The notes under the pieces were generated by a model. It did not search any database. It was given only the letters and a program-made list of their open reading frames with translations, and was not told the origin of the DNA. From contig JAICUS010000324.1 of the NCBI GenBank assembly GCA_025935735.1, forward strand, positions 1 through 6,957: a stretch of 6,957 nucleotides of DNA. Reading direction: 5' to 3'. The position numbers and the translations under genes are program-made. The stretch comes from Solirubrobacteraceae bacterium (GTDB taxonomy: Bacteria > Actinomycetota > Thermoleophilia > Solirubrobacterales > Solirubrobacteraceae). This document shows, one piece after another, positions 5,217 through 6,957 of the stretch. Each line of letters opens with the position of its first letter. The first letter of the stretch is position 1.

Positions 5217-6068
5217 ATGACTTCCATCCGGCTCGCCGGCGGGCCGGTGTCGTGGGGCGTCGACTTCGCCGGCGCGCCGGACAACCCGCCGCCCGAGGTC
5301 GTGCTCGACGGGATCGCCGGCGCCGGGCTGCGCTGGCTGGAGCTGGGCCCGGCGGGCTACCTCCCCGGCGGCGCCGCGCTGCGCGCCCGCGGGCTCGGCG
5401 CGGTCGGCACGTTCGTGTTCGCCGACTTCCACCGCGCCGGCGCGGAGGCAGAGACGGAGGCGGCGCTGGACGCGATCGCCGCCGCCGGCGGCTCGCTGCT
5501 CGTGCTCATCGACCGCCCGTCGCCGGAGCGGGCGGCGACCGCGGGGCGCCCCGATCTGGCCCCCCGGCTCGGCCGCACCGCCTGGCGGGCCATGCTCGAC
5601 CGGCTGCGCCGCGCGGCCGAGCGGGCCGCGGAGTGCGGCGTGCGCGCCGTCGTCCACCCGCACGCCGGCGGCTACATCGAGTTCGAGGACGAGGTCGAGC
5701 GGCTGCTCGCGGAGATCGACACCGCCGGGCTGTGCCTCGACACCGGTCATGCGCTGTACGCCGGCAGCGACCCGGCCGCGCTCGTCCGCCGCCACGCCGC
5801 CCGCTTGGAGCACCTGCACCTCAAGGACGTCGCCGGGCCGGTGCGGGCCCGCGGACTGGGCTTCTGGGACGCGATCGCCGCCGGCGTCTTCTGCCCGGTC
5901 GGCGACGGCCTCCTGCGGCTGCCCGAGCTGCGCGACGCACTGGCGGAGGCCGGCTACCGCGGCTTCGCCACCGTCGAGCAGGACCGCCGCCCGGGCGGCG
6001 CCGGCGACCCGGCGGCCGACCTGCGCCGGAGCATCGAGCGCATCCGGGCGGCCGGGATCGCAGCCTGA
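5217..6068 (+). CDS. IolE-like sugar isomerase/epimerase/dehydratase (TIM barrel)
   Basis: This 283-residue protein belongs to the xylose-isomerase-like TIM-barrel superfamily and is closest in pattern to inosose dehydratase (IolE/MocC), which dehydrates scyllo-inosose in myo-inositol breakdown. Landmarks are GGPVSWGVDF (8-17), LELGPAGYLPG (41-51, E42 a likely metal ligand), VVHPHAGGYIEFEDEVERLL (145-164), LCLDTGHALYAGSDP (172-186, D175), HLHLKDV (199-205), AGVFCPVGDG (222-231) and ATVEQDRRPGG (251-261, E254). These match the divalent-metal ligands and active-site histidines of the family. The ATG at 5217 is the first possible start, because an in-frame TGA lies 15 bases upstream (5202-5204). 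It has no Shine-Dalgarno. The remaining inositol genes are not in the window, so the exact substrate is uncertain; a tagatose/psicose-3-epimerase-like role is less likely. Confidence 0.84.
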   Translation: MTSIRLAGGPVSWGVDFAGAPDNPPPEVVLDGIAGAGLRWLELGPAGYLPGGAALRARGLGAVGTFVFADFHRAGAEAETEAALDAIAAAGGSLLVLIDRPSPERAATAGRPDLAPRLGRTAWRAMLDRLRRAAERAAECGVRAVVHPHAGGYIEFEDEVERLLAEIDTAGLCLDTGHALYAGSDPAALVRRHAARLEHLHLKDVAGPVRARGLGFWDAIAAGVFCPVGDGLLRLPELRDALAEAGYRGFATVEQDRRPGGAGDPAADLRRSIERIRAAGIAA

Positions 6069-6076
6069 GGCGCGGA

Positions 6077-6108
6077 GGCCCGCGGGGCGCGGCTCGTCCC
6101 CGCGGGCC
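6077..6108. terminator. strong bidirectional stem-loop terminator
   Basis: GGCCCGCGGGG (6077-6087) and CCCCGCGGGCC (6098-6108) form a perfect 11-bp GC stem with a 10-base loop. It starts 9 bp after the stop of the IolE-like gene and ends 20 bp before the stop of the convergent unknown gene, exactly where a shared terminator is needed. It lacks a U-tract, as many actinobacterial terminators do. Confidence 0.7.
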
Positions 6109-6128
6109 GGGCCGAACCCGCCGGCGGC

Positions 6129-6599
6129 TCACCACGGATGCGCGGGGTCGACGCCGGTCTCGAAGCAGAAGCCGTCGACCGCCCGGCAGTCCAGCGCCGT
6201 GGCGATCCACGCGCCCGCGGTCGCCGCCTCCGCGGCCAGCGCGGGCGACGACGCCGGCCATGGGCTGTCCTCCAGGCGCTGCGCGAGCGCCCGCACCGCG
6301 TCGGCCAGGCAGCCGTGCACCAGCTCGAGCACGAGCCCGGCGGGCCCGACGAGCGCATATGGCGCGCCCCCTCGCTCCGGCAGCGGCGCGCGCATCCGGC
6401 GCAGCAGCCGCCGCTGCTCGCCCCGGCGGGCGGCCGTGCCCGGCTCGCCCGACGCCAGCGCGGCGATCCGCGCGTCCAACGCGGCCACGAGGCTCGCGTG
6501 CTGGACGGCGGCCAGCTCCACCCGCAGCACGTCGCACACGCCCAGCCCGCGCGCGCTGCCCGACATCGCCGCCTCGGCGGCGCTACGGTCCCACTGCAT
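6129..6599 (-). CDS. uncharacterised 156-residue protein
   Basis: I do not recognise this family. The product is 156 residues, soluble and probably mostly helical. An amphipathic, Arg-rich helical stretch (about 27-70, including the AARRGEQRRLLRRMR region) is followed by a more hydrophobic segment, APYALVGPAGLVLELVHGCLADAVRALAQRL (79-109). A short tail is rich in aromatic and acidic residues (WIATALDCRAVDGFCFETGVDPAHPW, 131-156, in two parts). It has four cysteines (22, 97, 138, 145) but no CXXC motif, and no signal peptide or convincing membrane helix. The ATG at 6599 is supported by AGGAGGG nine bases upstream; M12 is a weaker alternative. The coding case rests on that ribosome site, the GC-rich third positions and the fit between flanking stem-loops. 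It lies 115 bp downstream of the SDR gene on the same strand and could be read through from it. Confidence 0.68.
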   Translation of the reverse strand: MQWDRSAAEAAMSGSARGLGVCDVLRVELAAVQHASLVAALDARIAALASGEPGTAARRGEQRRLLRRMRAPLPERGGAPYALVGPAGLVLELVHGCLADAVRALAQRLEDSPWPASSPALAAEAATAGAWIATALDCRAVDGFCFETGVDPAHPW

Positions 6600-6615
6600 A
6601 GGAGTGATCCCTCCT
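6600..6615 (-). promoter_or_regulatory. Shine-Dalgarno held in a small hairpin
   Basis: In the mRNA, AGGAG (6615-6611) can pair with CTCCT (6604-6600) across a six-base GGATCA loop. The 5' arm is the core of the AGGAGGG ribosome binding site, and the 3' arm abuts the ATG at 6599. A stem of five pairs is modest, but it directly covers the ribosome site and could lower or regulate translation of the unknown gene. Confidence 0.4.
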
Positions 6616-6621
6616 GTGCCG

Positions 6622-6650
6622 GCCCCGGGGCGTTGGCGCGCCGCCGGGGC
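6622..6650. repeat. GC-rich inverted repeat upstream of the unknown gene
   Basis: GCCCCGG (6622-6628) pairs with CCGGGGC (6644-6650) across 15 bases that themselves contain the palindrome GGCGCGCC. The left arm is also part of a perfect 10-bp palindrome, GCCCCGGGGC (6622-6631). It lies between the SDR and the unknown gene and could be a second transcription stop, a processing site or a protein-binding site. No promoter hexamers for the unknown gene are evident nearby. Confidence 0.4.
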
Positions 6651-6671
6651 GCTCTCTCTCGGTTGACGGTA

Positions 6672-6692
6672 CGCCGCGAAGGCTACGCGGCG
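6672..6692 (-). terminator. stem-loop downstream of the SDR gene
   Basis: CGCCGCG (6672-6678) and CGCGGCG (6686-6692) are perfect 7-bp arms with a seven-base loop, beginning 22 bp after the SDR stop. No U-run follows. It is a plausible terminator or attenuator between the SDR gene and the unknown gene. Confidence 0.4.
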
Positions 6693-6714
6693 GGGCGGCG
6701 GAGCGGGACGCGCG

Positions 6715-6957
6715 TCACCAGGCGGTCCAGCCGCCGTCGACGCGCAGCACGTGGCCGGTGACGCTTGCGGACGCGTCGCAGGCGAGGTAGCGGACCGCCC
6801 GGGCGACGTCGGCGACCGCGGCGAGGCGGCGCGTCGGCAGCCGGCCGAGCACCTCGGCCCGGAAGCCCGGGTCGGCGAGCATCGGCGCGGTCAGCGGCGT
6901 GTGCACGAACGTCGGCGCCACCGCGTTGACCCGCACGCCCGCGGCGGCCCACTCGAC
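6715..6957 (-). CDS. short-chain dehydrogenase/reductase, C-terminal part
   Basis: The last 80 residues of a classical SDR (NAD(P)-dependent oxidoreductase, Rossmann fold) are present, and the frame is open to the window edge. The visible part begins VEWAAAGVRVNAVAPTFVHTPLT, the conserved strand and loop after the catalytic helix (the usual PG is PT here). It continues through RLPTRRLAAVADVARAVRYLACDASASVTG (39-68) and ends with the hallmark GHVLRVDGGWTAW. The catalytic Tyr-X-X-X-Lys and the glycine-rich cofactor motif lie outside the window. The substrate cannot be inferred; SDRs ending this way often act on sugars, polyols or 3-oxoacyl groups. An internal GTG at 6936 is not the real start, because homology continues upstream of it. 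Confidence 0.9.
   Translation of the reverse strand, partial: VEWAAAGVRVNAVAPTFVHTPLTAPMLADPGFRAEVLGRLPTRRLAAVADVARAVRYLACDASASVTGHVLRVDGGWTAW

Noticed and set aside
4107..5819. 570-codon minus-strand frame that would fuse TetR to upstream sequence
   Set aside because: Only the last 211 codons resemble a protein family. The rest runs out of frame through the VOC gene and antisense to the IolE-like gene.
4937..6601. 554-codon plus-strand frame
   Set aside because: It is a shadow of the VOC, IolE-like and unknown genes, with extreme Arg/Pro/Ala bias and no domains.
1..6957. CRISPR array, tRNA/rRNA, insertion sequence or defence island
   Set aside because: No regularly spaced repeats, tRNA-like cloverleaf, transposase or terminal inverted repeats were seen. 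The only toxin-antitoxin element is an ordinary vapBC pair.

Overview
The window is about 7 kb of very GC-rich chromosomal DNA from what looks like an actinobacterium. This is inferred from the strong G/C bias at third codon positions, GTG starts, four-base ATGA/GTGA gene overlaps, starts with no Shine-Dalgarno next to others with a perfect one, and the protein families present. A Thermoleophilia/Solirubrobacterales-type organism would fit, but the sequence alone does not prove it. I see no rRNA, tRNA, CRISPR array, insertion sequence, phage gene or origin.

Layout. Positions 1-46 hold the first codons of a leftward gene that runs out of the window. It is divergent from a LacI-family regulator (289-1368, +). 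The 242 bp between them holds a LacI-type operator, a leftward sigma70-like promoter, a 13-bp tandem repeat and nested hairpins. A VapBC-type toxin-antitoxin pair follows (1376-2007, -), convergent with lacI. Next is a two-gene rightward operon joined by an ATGA overlap: a C45-family (Ntn-hydrolase) amidohydrolase or acyltransferase (2082-3239) and a NodB/CE4-type deacetylase (3236-4114). A leftward operon (5140 to 4107) carries a VOC-fold protein and a TetR regulator joined by a GTGA overlap. Its promoter contains a perfect 9+9 bp dyad between the -35 element and the Shine-Dalgarno. Divergent from it is an IolE-like TIM-barrel isomerase/dehydratase (5217-6068, +). At the right end are an unrecognised 156-residue protein (6129-6599, -) and the C-terminal part of a short-chain dehydrogenase (6715-6957, -).

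How the parts fit. This is a patchwork of small, locally regulated metabolic units, not one large machine. LacI probably controls the divergent gene to the left. TetR probably controls its own VOC-tetR operon. The C45 and CE4 proteins are translationally coupled and may act in sequence on an amide or N-acyl substrate. The IolE-like protein and the SDR would suit sugar or polyol catabolism, but they are not in one operon. Each of the three convergent gene junctions carries an inverted repeat; in two of them the repeat contains both TGA stop codons.

I did not find a clearly new defence or mobile system. The parts most worth following up are the C45-CE4 pair, the VOC-TetR operator/promoter, the structured leader at the left edge, and the unknown 156-residue protein with its base-paired ribosome binding site.
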